Origin: Oligoflexus sp.
GTDB lineage: Bacteria; Bdellovibrionota_B; Oligoflexia; Oligoflexales; Oligoflexaceae
DNA: 64,000 nucleotides
Assembly (NCBI RefSeq): GCF_035712445.1
Contig: NZ_DASTAT010000141.1
Location: 1 to 64,000 of the forward strand
Direction of reading: 5' to 3'
In this document: piece by piece, positions 7,482-15,676 of the stretch
How the letters are laid out: each line of letters opens with the position of its first letter
How positions within the stretch are numbered: position 1 is the stretch's first letter
Made by a program: the position numbers and the translations under genes
The notes under the pieces: model-generated
Told to the model about the DNA's origin: nothing
The model's input: only the letters and a program-made list of their open reading frames with translations
Databases searched by the model: none

Positions 7482-8741
7482 CTAACCGTTCACATCACTG
7501 TCAGCCCAGCGTTTGCTTTCAAAACGCCAATCCCCCAAAAGAATCCAGAGGGGAAAGAGACTGACCAGAATCAGACACAGCACCAAGGGCGAGATGACCT
7601 TGACGTCTTTTTTCACCGTCACCCGCAAGGGAAAGTCCTGCTTCGAGAGGATCGAGGGATCGACCCAGCCCATCTCGGAGTTGATATCCAAACGATAGCG
7701 CCCCTGGTCGAGATGCTTTAAAAACACCTCATCCAGAGTATGCGACTCGCTTCCCTCGCTCCCGCTTTCATAGCGATAAAGATCGCGCCCGAATTCGATC
7801 GGAGCCGCAGCCTGGCCATCCTCCTGGACCATCGTGAAACGCAGATTGAGCCATGAATTCTGGAGCGGCGCATACACCTGAATCTTCACATTCGTGCCGC
7901 TCTTATCGAGGGTGAACGATTCCGAGCGCAAGAGCTGCACCGGGACCTTGCCATCGCGCAGGATGTTGGTATCCAAAACCGTCGTTTCCTGCTTGAAACT
8001 ATTCATGAGAAGATGCAGGGCAATCAAAATCGCCGCAAAAAATCCCCAGTGTTTCAGATAGGCATTCCGCTTTTCCAGATAGCGCGAGGGCTGATTCGGA
8101 GCCACGCCCACTCGGGCCGGCATGGGATGCAGAGGACGGAAGGCCTTTTCAATATCCTCCGGCTCCACATAGGTGCCGGCCGACCACATTTCTTCCGTCC
8201 CATCCTCTTCACTGCTCAGAATATCCGGCGGCGCTATGTAGTCCTTGACCGTGACCTCATCGCCGATTTTCACCCGCCAGTAGAATTCGCCGAGCACGAA
8301 CTTCACCCGCGCCTTGCCCTTTAAAAACAGGCGATAGCGCCGTCCACCCCAGCTGACCCAGGTCCCAAGCGCCGACTTCGGCCGATGCCGGGTCATATGC
8401 AGAAAGTTCCAGTGGCCCTGCGATTCGGTGAGCCAGCGAAAACCCTGAAAGGGGTTGAAGAGCAGGTATTCGCTCCAGACGTAATCGCCACTTCCATCGG
8501 ACCGCACCATAAAACCGATGACCTGCCATGTTTCGCCGCGGAGTTTATTTTTGCTGCCGAGTTCCAGCAGCGGTTTCCACAGCATCGACTGCGAGGCTTT
8601 TTTCAGAATGCGCAGCCCCTGATGGTTTTCTTCCACCAGGGCTCCACAGGCGCGGCAGGCGTAACTCAAACTCTGACCAGGCGCATGAATGGCAATCGGC
8701 GAGCCACACTGCAGGCAGTTGAAGCTTATCTCACCAGCCAT
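7482..8741 (-). CDS. Zinc-ribbon DUF4178 membrane protein
   Basis: 419 residues. The N-terminus carries a zinc ribbon (Cys9, Cys12, Cys29, Cys32). A DUF4178-like region follows at about 55-200, recognisable by YVWSEYLLFNPFQGFRWL and repeated Trp/Gly positions shared with the next gene upstream. Transmembrane helices lie near residues 230-250 and 385-402 and enclose a ~130-residue, probably extracytoplasmic beta-rich domain. It overlaps the preceding DUF4178 gene by 11 bases. DUF4178 proteins have no established biochemical role. Pairing with SPFH, DUF350 and SpeD/SpeE genes is the known context. Confidence 0.87.
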   Translation of the reverse strand: MAGEISFNCLQCGSPIAIHAPGQSLSYACRACGALVEENHQGLRILKKASQSMLWKPLLELGSKNKLRGETWQVIGFMVRSDGSGDYVWSEYLLFNPFQGFRWLTESQGHWNFLHMTRHRPKSALGTWVSWGGRRYRLFLKGKARVKFVLGEFYWRVKIGDEVTVKDYIAPPDILSSEEDGTEEMWSAGTYVEPEDIEKAFRPLHPMPARVGVAPNQPSRYLEKRNAYLKHWGFFAAILIALHLLMNSFKQETTVLDTNILRDGKVPVQLLRSESFTLDKSGTNVKIQVYAPLQNSWLNLRFTMVQEDGQAAAPIEFGRDLYRYESGSEGSESHTLDEVFLKHLDQGRYRLDINSEMGWVDPSILSKQDFPLRVTVKKDVKVISPLVLCLILVSLFPLWILLGDWRFESKRWADSDVNG

Positions 8742-9357
8742 CGAGTTGCCTCAGTTGGGTAAATTTAAAGTCATTGAACTCAAGATAACGCCCCAGATAC
8801 ACATGCTGCGTGAGGCCGATTTTTTCGACCGAAAGAAATTCGCCCTTGGCGTTGCTGGCATCCACGCTCAGCCGTTCCTGACGGGCGGGTGCGGGAAACG
8901 GCATCTCCCCTTCCGTGGCCACGCAGGTCGCGGTCTTGATGTCATCGACTAAAAACATCTCGTGTCCTGGCACTGATATCAAAGCGCCGGCTTTGATGGT
9001 CGCAAGGTTCGGCACATCAGGCGCCGGTTCCACGGGAAAGGAGAGCATGTAAAAACCCTGGGCCTCAGCCAGCCAGCCAATGCGGCCCTTGGGAAAGAGC
9101 GCGCACCATTCATTCCAATAGCCATCGCGCCACTGAAGACGCTGACGTCCGATCAGCTCAAACGTCTCGCCCTTGTAAACGCCGCGCGTACCGATCTGCA
9201 GCGGCGTGATCTCGGGCGGCAGCGTGGCCATTTTCCCGAACACAGACCAGTCCTGATCGCGGATCATCGTCGTCTGGCAGTAGCTGCACACAATAAAGAG
9301 GGTCGCCGGGGACTGCACACGAAGAGCAGCCCCGCAACTCAGACAAGGTAGTTCCAT
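8731..9357 (-). CDS. Zinc-ribbon DUF4178 protein (soluble)
   Basis: 208 residues with an N-terminal zinc ribbon (Cys5, Cys8, Cys24, Cys27) followed by one DUF4178 unit (about 50-190). Within it YWNEWCALFPKGRIGWLAEA matches the equivalent stretch of the neighbouring membrane form. No signal peptide or membrane helix is visible, so it is expected in the cytoplasm, perhaps docked on its membrane paralogue. It lies 9 bases after the SPFH gene and overlaps the next gene. The two DUF4178 genes look like an old tandem duplication, the downstream copy having gained membrane parts. Confidence 0.87.
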   Translation of the reverse strand: MELPCLSCGAALRVQSPATLFIVCSYCQTTMIRDQDWSVFGKMATLPPEITPLQIGTRGVYKGETFELIGRQRLQWRDGYWNEWCALFPKGRIGWLAEAQGFYMLSFPVEPAPDVPNLATIKAGALISVPGHEMFLVDDIKTATCVATEGEMPFPAPARQERLSVDASNAKGEFLSVEKIGLTQHVYLGRYLEFNDFKFTQLRQLDGW

Positions 9358-9366
9358 AACTGTCCT

Positions 9367-10356
9367 TTAGATGCGCGAGAGAAGTTCGGCCTTCTTGCGA
9401 TCGAACTCTTCCTGGGTCAGGATTCCTTTGGTCAAAAGGCCCTGCAGTTTTTCCAAGGTGGCGAACACATCCTCCTTGGGCGCCTCGCTGCCGCCTGTCG
9501 GCTGCTGAAAGGCCGAGGCCATCGCCTGACCAAAACCGACGCCGGCTCCGAGTCCGACGCCAATTCCGGCGGCTCCGCCTTCATTCTGAGCGGCCAGGGG
9601 CACGCTGTCGGCCACCTGGAACTGGGCATAGCGTTTCAGATCCCCCAATAGACGCATGGAACTGGCTTTATCCAGATATTTCTGCAGTTCCTCAGGCAGG
9701 CTGATGTTCTGAATCAGGAAGGTCGCAAGTTCGAGACCGTATTGGGCGAAGGTTGGTCTCAGAATCTCCTGGAGGGTTTTCGAGAAACGGTCCTGCTGCG
9801 CCGCCAGATCCATGAAGGCGACCTCGGCCGCTCCGAAATGACTGCTGAGAGCGGTCAGGACCATCGACCGCAGCTGGGCCTCCAGCTCGCCTGTCGCATA
9901 TGCGGGACGGGTGCCGCTGATTTTCTGAAAAAAGAGGCGGGGGTCACTGATGCGATAGGAATAGGTTCCATGCGCGCGCAGACGAATCGGTCCGAATTCC
10001 TTGTCGCGGATGGTAATCGGATTCGATGTGCCCCAGCGCTGATCGATCTGCTCGCGGGTCGAGAAAAAATAAAGGTCCGATTTGAAGGGCGAGGCGAAGA
10101 GCTTGTCCCAGTTCTTGAGGTTCGTCAGAAGCGGCAGGGTCTGGGTGTTCAGAGTATAACGCCCAGGTCCGAACAGATCCGCGATTTTCCCTTCATTGAC
10201 GAAGAGCGCCAGCTGCGATTCACGGACGGTGAGCTGCGCCCCATTCTGGATCTCGCGATCCTGCATCGGGTACTGCCAGCTCAGGAGGCCGTCTTCCGTC
10301 TCCACCCACTCGATGACGTCAATAAACTGCTTCTTCAGAAAATCCATGATACCCAT
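9367..10356 (-). CDS. SPFH/band-7 protein with C-terminal SHOCT domain
   Basis: The 329-residue product starts MGIMDFLKKQFIDVIEWV. An SPFH domain of the 'virion core protein-like' YdjI type spans about 35-230, with LFGPGRYTLNTQTLPLL and IRLRAHGTYSYRISDP. An Ala/Gly-rich low-complexity linker follows (about 260-285), then a SHOCT-like end from ~299 (LEKLQGLLTKGILTQEEF). SPFH proteins assemble into membrane-bound rings or microdomain scaffolds. The start at 10356 has AGAGGA about 10 nt upstream. A longer reading to 10443 would cover the likely promoter. As first gene of the operon it probably provides the scaffold for the downstream membrane proteins. Confidence 0.88.
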   Translation of the reverse strand: MGIMDFLKKQFIDVIEWVETEDGLLSWQYPMQDREIQNGAQLTVRESQLALFVNEGKIADLFGPGRYTLNTQTLPLLTNLKNWDKLFASPFKSDLYFFSTREQIDQRWGTSNPITIRDKEFGPIRLRAHGTYSYRISDPRLFFQKISGTRPAYATGELEAQLRSMVLTALSSHFGAAEVAFMDLAAQQDRFSKTLQEILRPTFAQYGLELATFLIQNISLPEELQKYLDKASSMRLLGDLKRYAQFQVADSVPLAAQNEGGAAGIGVGLGAGVGFGQAMASAFQQPTGGSEAPKEDVFATLEKLQGLLTKGILTQEEFDRKKAELLSRI

Positions 10357-10375
10357 GCGCTCATTCCTCTTTACT

Positions 10376-10443
10376 TTCGCAAGCGAACCAACTTGAACGG
10401 CATAACGTGGGACGAGTATACCCGCACGACCATTGAGGGCCAA
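10376..10443 (-). promoter_or_regulatory. Promoter and palindrome in front of the SPFH/polyamine operon
   Basis: On the minus strand a TTGGCC -35 (10438-10443) and TATACT -10 (10415-10420) are separated by 17 nt, as for a sigma-70-type promoter. A perfect 5-bp-arm palindrome, TTCGCAAGCGAA (10376-10387), lies between the expected start and the SPFH ATG and may be an operator or leader hairpin. Confidence 0.5.
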
Positions 10444-10706
10444 GGCTTTGTGAATCTTTTCGTTCCCACCCGAAAATTACTCATGCTGCATTGATCCTTC
10501 ACCATGACGACAAACTTGTTCAGGTCGGTGACATCCATTTTTTTCACCTGTGTCCCCTGCGATGCAGGCGTAAGACGGACTGGAATCGGACAGTGACAGC
10601 AAAGCGGGACACTATACAAAATTGACGCAGCACGAAAGCACGACAGAAAGTGTGGATTGCGGCACTCGCCTCGACTTTTTCGCGACAAACACGGCTAATA
10701 TGACAT

Positions 10707-10997
10707 AATTTGCCCGCTATTTGGACAGAGTGAAGCGGTTTTAAAAAATTTTGGGGGGACTTTGGAAATGTGGTACGGGCTTTGCTTTGTATTCTGCATG
10801 ACCGGCCGCTGAGGTCGATCAAAGACTCAGGATGAGAATCCCAGTCGAAGCTGATCCTCGGGATCGAGGGAGAAAAGGATCCGCATCAGCTTCCGAATCA
10901 AAAATTTCCTCCCCCATTTCTTCATCATCACATCACAATTTCCAATCAACCCACATCATCCTGAGAAAACTCTCCCGCGAGAGTTTTTTTTCTTTTT
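10707..10997 (+). ncRNA. Possible structured RNA in a 660-bp gene-free gap
   Basis: No convincing gene fills 10357-11017. On the plus strand the stretch holds a nested structure. An outer 9-bp stem GAAGCTGAT/ATCAGCTTC (10847-10855 with 10885-10893) encloses a CCTCG-GGAT-CGAGG hairpin (10856-10869). The stretch then ends in a terminator-like hairpin with a U-rich tail at 10966. A weak -10-like CATAAT lies at 10704-10709, without a good -35. This could be a small RNA, or a 3' structure of the minus-strand gene at 11018. The promoter is the weak point. Confidence 0.25.
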
Positions 10998-10998
10998 G
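10966..10998. terminator. Rho-independent terminator, stronger on the plus strand
   Basis: Perfect 9-bp stem AAAACTCTC/GAGAGTTTT with CCGC loop. The plus strand continues into T8-C-T5, the minus strand only into TTTTCTC. It may end the minus-strand lipoprotein gene (stop at 11018) as well as any plus-strand transcript. Confidence 0.7.
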
Positions 10999-11017
10999 TC
11001 CAAATCCTCACGAAAGC

Positions 11018-12436
11018 CTACTGCAAATTAAAACTCGCACTCCGCATCACCCAGGAAGGAAAACTGGGAATCCGATCGATTGCAGTCGCCACGATACGGG
11101 CAGTGTAGGTTTCACCCTCATCGGTGGCTCCGGTCGGCAGCGTATAGCTCGCACTGGTGCCGGCGATCGGTTCCGACGCGAAGACCTTGATCCCCGCCGC
11201 ATCGTAAACATGCACGGACCAGTGGTAATCCGTAACCGTTCCGAAGGGGGATCCGGTGAGTGTCACTTTTCTTGTGGCCGCTGTGTATTGGCCAGTGATC
11301 ACCCCTGTCACCATGCTGGGAAATGTAAATGGAAACTCATTCACGATCCGCGTATCGCCCGTGCCCTGAGTGACCTCCACAAAGAACACCTGATTGGCTT
11401 TTGGGACAGCCGTGCTGACCAGTTCCACGCGTCTTGAAAAGGTTCCATCGCCCGCTTCGCCATCTTCGCTGTTGCCATCATCCGACAGTGTTTGATCCCA
11501 ATCCGTATAGGAAGCTTCCCCCGTGTTGGGATCGAACCGCACGGACGAGGAGCCCGTGAAGAGGGTACTGGATCCTTTCACCAGCACTGCTGTTGCTTTT
11601 TCATCCTCAAAGAGCTGCGTGGTGAACATCAGAGTGCTGGCAAGGCTGCCATCACTTTGCACATCCTGCACAAGTTGGAGCGCAATGTACTTGACGACGC
11701 GCGGAAAATATTGGTCGCCATCATCCTGGGAAAGATCGGCAAGCTCGTCCGCATTCGCATCGCTATCAAAGGCGTCGGGGACTCCATCATCATCATCATC
11801 GGAATCAAACCAGTTGGGCAGGCCATCGCCATCGATGTCACCATCGCGATCGTTGGTCTGGCCATCGCCGTCGGTGTCGGCGGTGACCGTGGAGGTTCCA
11901 GCGGCCGTCAGACGCGCGCCAGCGCCGGCCGACAACGCCGCAGAAACTTCCAGGGCGTCGGGAATTAAATTATCATTCGCATCGGCAGCCTCATTCTTTT
12001 CCCAGGCCACGCTGCTGAAATCAGTGAAGTTGATAATCGGACCGTTATGGACGAGAGTCGGCAGCCGATTCTCCGTAATCGCAAAGTACTGGCGAACCTT
12101 GCCAGGATTCAGACCAACATAGGTCAGGATTGCTGAAAAACGATACTGCGGGTCGAGCAGCACCATGGTGTAGGCCACCGAGGTGTCGACGCCTTCTATA
12201 CTATAGTTACCGACCGCGTTGACGACGCCTGAATGAGCAATGCCGGTATCGCGTTCCACCAGAGCCAGCACCCACTGATTCATTTCAGACTGGCTGCCTG
12301 TGACGCTTTTGATGGAACCTTTGATGGTTTCGCCTGATGGACTGGTCGCGGCCCCGCCTCCGCTCTCGCTCGCGCTCTTCGCGCAACCCAGGAGCATCAA
12401 GAGGAGCAGCACCTGACTGAGGTTTCTCTTGCTCAA
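11018..12436 (-). CDS. Lipoprotein with Asp-rich calcium-binding (thrombospondin type 3-like) repeats
   Basis: About 472 residues. The signal LSKRNLSQVLLLLMLLGC ends in a clear lipobox with the lipidated Cys at about 18. A Ser/Gly linker follows, then a beta-rich domain. At about residues 185-235 there are DTDGDGQTNDRDGDIDGDG-type repeats that bind calcium in thrombospondin-3 and adhesin stalks. A C-terminal beta-sandwich-like part ends near YTARIVATAID. I favour the TTG at 12436 (GGAAGGG 6 nt upstream). A GTG at 12451 with AGGAAGG about 9 nt upstream is nearly as good. Likely a cell-surface protein of unknown role, divergent from the RNHCP gene. Confidence 0.82.
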   Translation of the reverse strand: MSKRNLSQVLLLLMLLGCAKSASESGGGAATSPSGETIKGSIKSVTGSQSEMNQWVLALVERDTGIAHSGVVNAVGNYSIEGVDTSVAYTMVLLDPQYRFSAILTYVGLNPGKVRQYFAITENRLPTLVHNGPIINFTDFSSVAWEKNEAADANDNLIPDALEVSAALSAGAGARLTAAGTSTVTADTDGDGQTNDRDGDIDGDGLPNWFDSDDDDDGVPDAFDSDANADELADLSQDDGDQYFPRVVKYIALQLVQDVQSDGSLASTLMFTTQLFEDEKATAVLVKGSSTLFTGSSSVRFDPNTGEASYTDWDQTLSDDGNSEDGEAGDGTFSRRVELVSTAVPKANQVFFVEVTQGTGDTRIVNEFPFTFPSMVTGVITGQYTAATRKVTLTGSPFGTVTDYHWSVHVYDAAGIKVFASEPIAGTSASYTLPTGATDEGETYTARIVATAIDRIPSFPSWVMRSASFNLQ

Positions 12437-12550
12437 AACCCGCCCTTCCACTATAAGGTCCCTTCCTACGGCTTTTCTACATGGGGGATCGGCAGAAACC
12501 CGGAAAAGTTGAGGAGTATCGGAACCCGGCAGGTCAGAAGGAAGGGACTC

Positions 12551-12895
12551 ATGAGCGAGCCCACGCTTGGCAAATTCCAAAAAATCAACGAAAGTTTCCT
12601 TTGTGAAAACTGCGGTGCCAGCGTTCCTCCTGCGAAGCGCACCTGCCGCAACCACTGCCCTCACTGCCTTCACAGCAAACACGTCGATGTCTATCCGGGC
12701 GACCGGGCCAACAGCTGCCAGGGCCTTTTGCGGCCCATCGGTTATGAACTGAACGGCAAGAAGGGGCTCGTGCTTCTTTTTCGCTGCGCGCGCTGCAAGG
12801 CTGAGACACGCAATATCGCGCTGCTCGATGATCCCATACTGAGCGACGACTATCAGAAAATCCTGGATCTTACCCCGCGGGCTCCCCTACACTGA
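12551..12895 (+). CDS. RNHCP domain protein
   Basis: A 114-residue zinc-binding protein whose motif order defines the family: FLCENCGASVPP, then the name-giving RNHCPHCLHSKHVD, PGDR, a further Cys in NSCQG, and CARCKAE near the end. Eight or more Cys/His ligands suggest two zinc ribbons. The ATG at 12551 with GGAAGGG just upstream is preferred to an upstream in-frame start at 12509. The role is not established; small zinc-ribbon proteins of this kind are usually taken as nucleic-acid-binding or regulatory. It precedes the antiporter gene by 24 bases and may share its transcript. Confidence 0.85.
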   Translation: MSEPTLGKFQKINESFLCENCGASVPPAKRTCRNHCPHCLHSKHVDVYPGDRANSCQGLLRPIGYELNGKKGLVLLFRCARCKAETRNIALLDDPILSDDYQKILDLTPRAPLH

Positions 12896-12919
12896 CCCAA
12901 ACAGGGCATCAGGGGCAAC

Positions 12920-14905
12920 ATGAGTCAGGTTCCACTTCTGAATGAATTGGCATTGATCGCGGTCATCGGGGTATTCGTCACCCTCATCCTCTCCAAAATG
13001 AAGCTGCCCGCGGTGGCCGGGCTTTTGGCCTCGGGTGCTTTAATCGGACCTTATGGGCTGGGCTGGGTACGTTCGACCGAATCCATCGAAGTCCTCTCGG
13101 AAATCGGTGTGGTCTTTCTCCTCTTCACCATCGGCCTCGAATTCTCCGCCAAACGCCTGAAACATATTTTCGGTCAGGTCGCACTGGGCGGCTTTTTTCA
13201 GGTCATCCTCACGATAGTCGTGACTGTGGCCATAGCCAGCAGCCTCGGTATTTCCCTCTCGCACGGTCTTTTCTATGGTTTTGTCTTCTCGCTTTCGAGC
13301 ACGGCTATCGTTTTAAGAGCCCTGAGCGAAAGGCGGGAGCTGGATGTTCCGCATGGCCGTTTTATTGTCGGAACCCTTATTTTCCAGGACCTTTGCGTAG
13401 TCCCCATGGTCCTGATCGTGCCCTTTCTGGTGAGCGAGCAATCGCAGCTCGCGGCGCTGCAGGATATCGGGATCGCTTTGGGCAAGGCCGTCCTGCTGGT
13501 TGGGATTTTGTGGTCGATCTCGCGCCACGTGATTCCGCGCTGGCTCAGTTGGGTGGACGCGAGTCGCAGTCGCGAGGTCTTTCTGCTCGCCATCCTGGGT
13601 CTTTGCATCGGCACGGCCTGGCTGACTTCGCTGGCCGGACTGTCCCTGGCGCTCGGTGCTTTTCTGGGCGGAATGGTGGTGGCGGATACGCAGTACGGTC
13701 AGCGGGCGATGGGCGATATCCTGCCCCTGCGTGATGCGTTTGTGAGTATCTTCTTCATTTCGCTCGGCATGCTCTTTCAACCGACGGTCCTGGTGCATGA
13801 GCCGCAGCTTGTGCTTTGGATGCTCTTCGGCCTGATCGTCGTGAAGGGTCTGATCGCCACGATATCCGCACTGATCATGAAATTTCCCGCGCGCGTGGCC
13901 TGGCTGGCCGGCGTGGGCCTCGCGCAATTCGGTGAGTTTGGTTTCGTCCTGACCAAGCTCGCCATCGATCATGGACTCGTCACCAGCGCCGATACGCAGC
14001 CGCTGCTCGCGGCGGGTGTTCTGAGCATGTTCCTGACGCCTCTTCTTTTACGCATGGCCCCGCATATCACCGCCGGTGAAAAACTGCTGGCACCTTTGGA
14101 AAGGCTCCTCGGCGTCCGCAGTATTGATGAATTCGATGAGGGTCGCGATAAGCCCGAGCATCATGTGGTCATCATCGGTTTCGGTCTTGCCGGTCGTGAA
14201 GCGGCGCGGGCTCTCGAACGCTGCGGCGTTCCCCATATCGTTTTGGAATTGAATGCCGAGATCGTGCGGCAGGCCAAGGTCCGCAAGCAGCCCGTCTTTT
14301 ACGGCGACGCCACGAGTGAGGAAGCGCTGGGCCATGCGCACCTGTCCCGAGCGCGGCTTTTGGTTTTGATGATGGATGATCCGAAAGCGGCCCAGCGGGT
14401 GGTCGATACCGCTAAAAGAGTGGCGCCTGATGTACCGATTCTGATGCGGACGCGTTATCTGCGGGAAAAAAAGAGTCTTCTGACCTTGGGTGCGGCTGAT
14501 GTCGTGGCCGAGGAAGTGGAAGGCGCGGTCGAGATGATAGCCCGCATTCTGCGTCTGCTCGAACAGCCGCGCAATGTCATCCATGATAGCGTTCATGCCG
14601 TCCGGCGTGATCTGCAGGAAAGCCCCAGGGCGATCAAGGTTCCGCGTCCCGAGCTGCAGGCGTCGGGCGGTATGGATGGCATCAAAATCGAAAGCATGCT
14701 GGTGCGCGAGAACGCAAAGGTGGCTGGAAAATCCCCGGTGGAATTGAAACTCCGCAGCACCACGGGCCTTTTGATGATAGCCCTGCGGCGCGGCCCGGAA
14801 TTTTTCAGTGAACCCGATCCCCATAAACCACTTTTAGCAGGAGACATCGTGTATGTGGTCGGGTCCACGGCTGCCATCGAATCCGCGCTGCCTTTATTTG
14901 GTTAG
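12920..14905 (+). CDS. CPA2-family cation:proton antiporter with RCK domain (Kef type)
   Basis: 661 residues. The first ~390 contain about twelve membrane helices with family signatures: VFLLFTIGLEFS, FSLSSTAIVLRALSERRE and LAGLSLALGAFLGGMVVAD. After a short linker, a TrkA-N/RCK nucleotide-binding domain begins at about 415 (HHVVIIGFGLAGREAA), and a TrkA-C-like domain ends the protein (about 590-661, GDIVYVVGS). The layout matches KefB/KefC/YbaL potassium-efflux or potassium-proton antiporters gated by a ligand at the RCK domain. Whether the ion is K+ or Na+ cannot be told. Confidence 0.9.
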   Translation: MSQVPLLNELALIAVIGVFVTLILSKMKLPAVAGLLASGALIGPYGLGWVRSTESIEVLSEIGVVFLLFTIGLEFSAKRLKHIFGQVALGGFFQVILTIVVTVAIASSLGISLSHGLFYGFVFSLSSTAIVLRALSERRELDVPHGRFIVGTLIFQDLCVVPMVLIVPFLVSEQSQLAALQDIGIALGKAVLLVGILWSISRHVIPRWLSWVDASRSREVFLLAILGLCIGTAWLTSLAGLSLALGAFLGGMVVADTQYGQRAMGDILPLRDAFVSIFFISLGMLFQPTVLVHEPQLVLWMLFGLIVVKGLIATISALIMKFPARVAWLAGVGLAQFGEFGFVLTKLAIDHGLVTSADTQPLLAAGVLSMFLTPLLLRMAPHITAGEKLLAPLERLLGVRSIDEFDEGRDKPEHHVVIIGFGLAGREAARALERCGVPHIVLELNAEIVRQAKVRKQPVFYGDATSEEALGHAHLSRARLLVLMMDDPKAAQRVVDTAKRVAPDVPILMRTRYLREKKSLLTLGAADVVAEEVEGAVEMIARILRLLEQPRNVIHDSVHAVRRDLQESPRAIKVPRPELQASGGMDGIKIESMLVRENAKVAGKSPVELKLRSTTGLLMIALRRGPEFFSEPDPHKPLLAGDIVYVVGSTAAIESALPLFG

Positions 14906-14914
14906 GCGCGTGAC

Positions 14915-15460
14915 TTAGTCGCGGAACTGTTTGGTCTTGATCAGGCGCGAGATATCATAGCCGTGTTTTTCCACAGCGGCTTTCAGAAGGTCCTGGTACA
15001 CAGCATCATCAAGGGTTGGTGTGCGGCTCAGCACATAGAGCGAAACGCGATCAGGATCGCCGACCAGAGCCCACTGATAGTTGGGATCCAGCTCAAGGAT
15101 CCAGTACTTGCCATTGGTGAGTCCATTGAAGAAGCTGACGTCCAGTTTCGAATTGGTTTCATCGACCGGCACAGCCTTGCCGGTGATGCTGATGGGGAAA
15201 CCGCGCTCAGGATCGAGGATGCGGCAGAAGTTGAAGACCTTCACGCTGCCATCATCATTCAAGGAATATTCAGCCGTCACAGCCGTGCAGCCGGGCTGGA
15301 AGATCTGGGGCAGACGTGCGATCTCGTACCATTTGCCGAGGTACTGGTTCACATCCACAAAACTCACCGTCTCAAGTTCAGCTGCAGAAACAGTGGAGGC
15401 CTGAGCGCCGAAGGTCAGCGCGGCGGCGAATGCCAAGCGGGAAAACCATGTCATTTTCAT
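14915..15460 (-). CDS. blc: Bacterial lipocalin (Blc-like)
   Basis: 181 residues with a signal peptide of about 24 (cut near VSAAELE). The lipocalin signature YLGKWYEIARLPQIFQPG follows, along with ILELDPNYQWALVGDP, LYVLSRTP and the terminal YDISRLIKT, all as in E. coli Blc. No lipobox Cys is seen, so this one is probably periplasmic rather than outer-membrane anchored. Blc-type proteins bind lysophospholipids or fatty acids in envelope maintenance. The start at 15460 has CCAGGAG about 8 nt upstream. Its promoter region carries a palindrome (separate entry). It converges on the antiporter gene. Confidence 0.9.
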   Translation of the reverse strand: MKMTWFSRLAFAAALTFGAQASTVSAAELETVSFVDVNQYLGKWYEIARLPQIFQPGCTAVTAEYSLNDDGSVKVFNFCRILDPERGFPISITGKAVPVDETNSKLDVSFFNGLTNGKYWILELDPNYQWALVGDPDRVSLYVLSRTPTLDDAVYQDLLKAAVEKHGYDISRLIKTKQFRD

Positions 15461-15492
15461 GAGTGAACTCCTGGTTCTTGCACACGTTACTT

Positions 15493-15551
15493 TGATGCAC
15501 AACTTATGCATCACTTTTTCCTTTATAGTCCCAATTTTCAGTTGTGTGCAA
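15493..15551 (-). promoter_or_regulatory. Lipocalin promoter with palindromic operator
   Basis: On the minus strand a TTGCAC -35 (15546-15551), 18-nt spacer and TATAAA -10 (15522-15527) form a good sigma-70 match. Just downstream of the expected start is a perfect inverted repeat, TGATGCA-7 nt-TGCATCA (15493-15513), well placed for a repressor. Confidence 0.55.
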
Positions 15552-15676
15552 GGAAAGATAACACCCTGAGCGCACAAAATTGCGGCAGACTCTTCCCTTT
15601 AGCTGCTTTTTAGTATAGATAGGGGTGTCACATTAGCCCGGATTCACGGGCTGGTTTGGAAGAAGGATTGTACCCC

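Noticed and set aside
10371..10822. Minus-strand open frames of about 90-105 codons upstream of the SPFH gene
   Set aside because: They overlap the predicted promoter, have no ribosome site and show low-complexity Arg/Ser/Cys composition.
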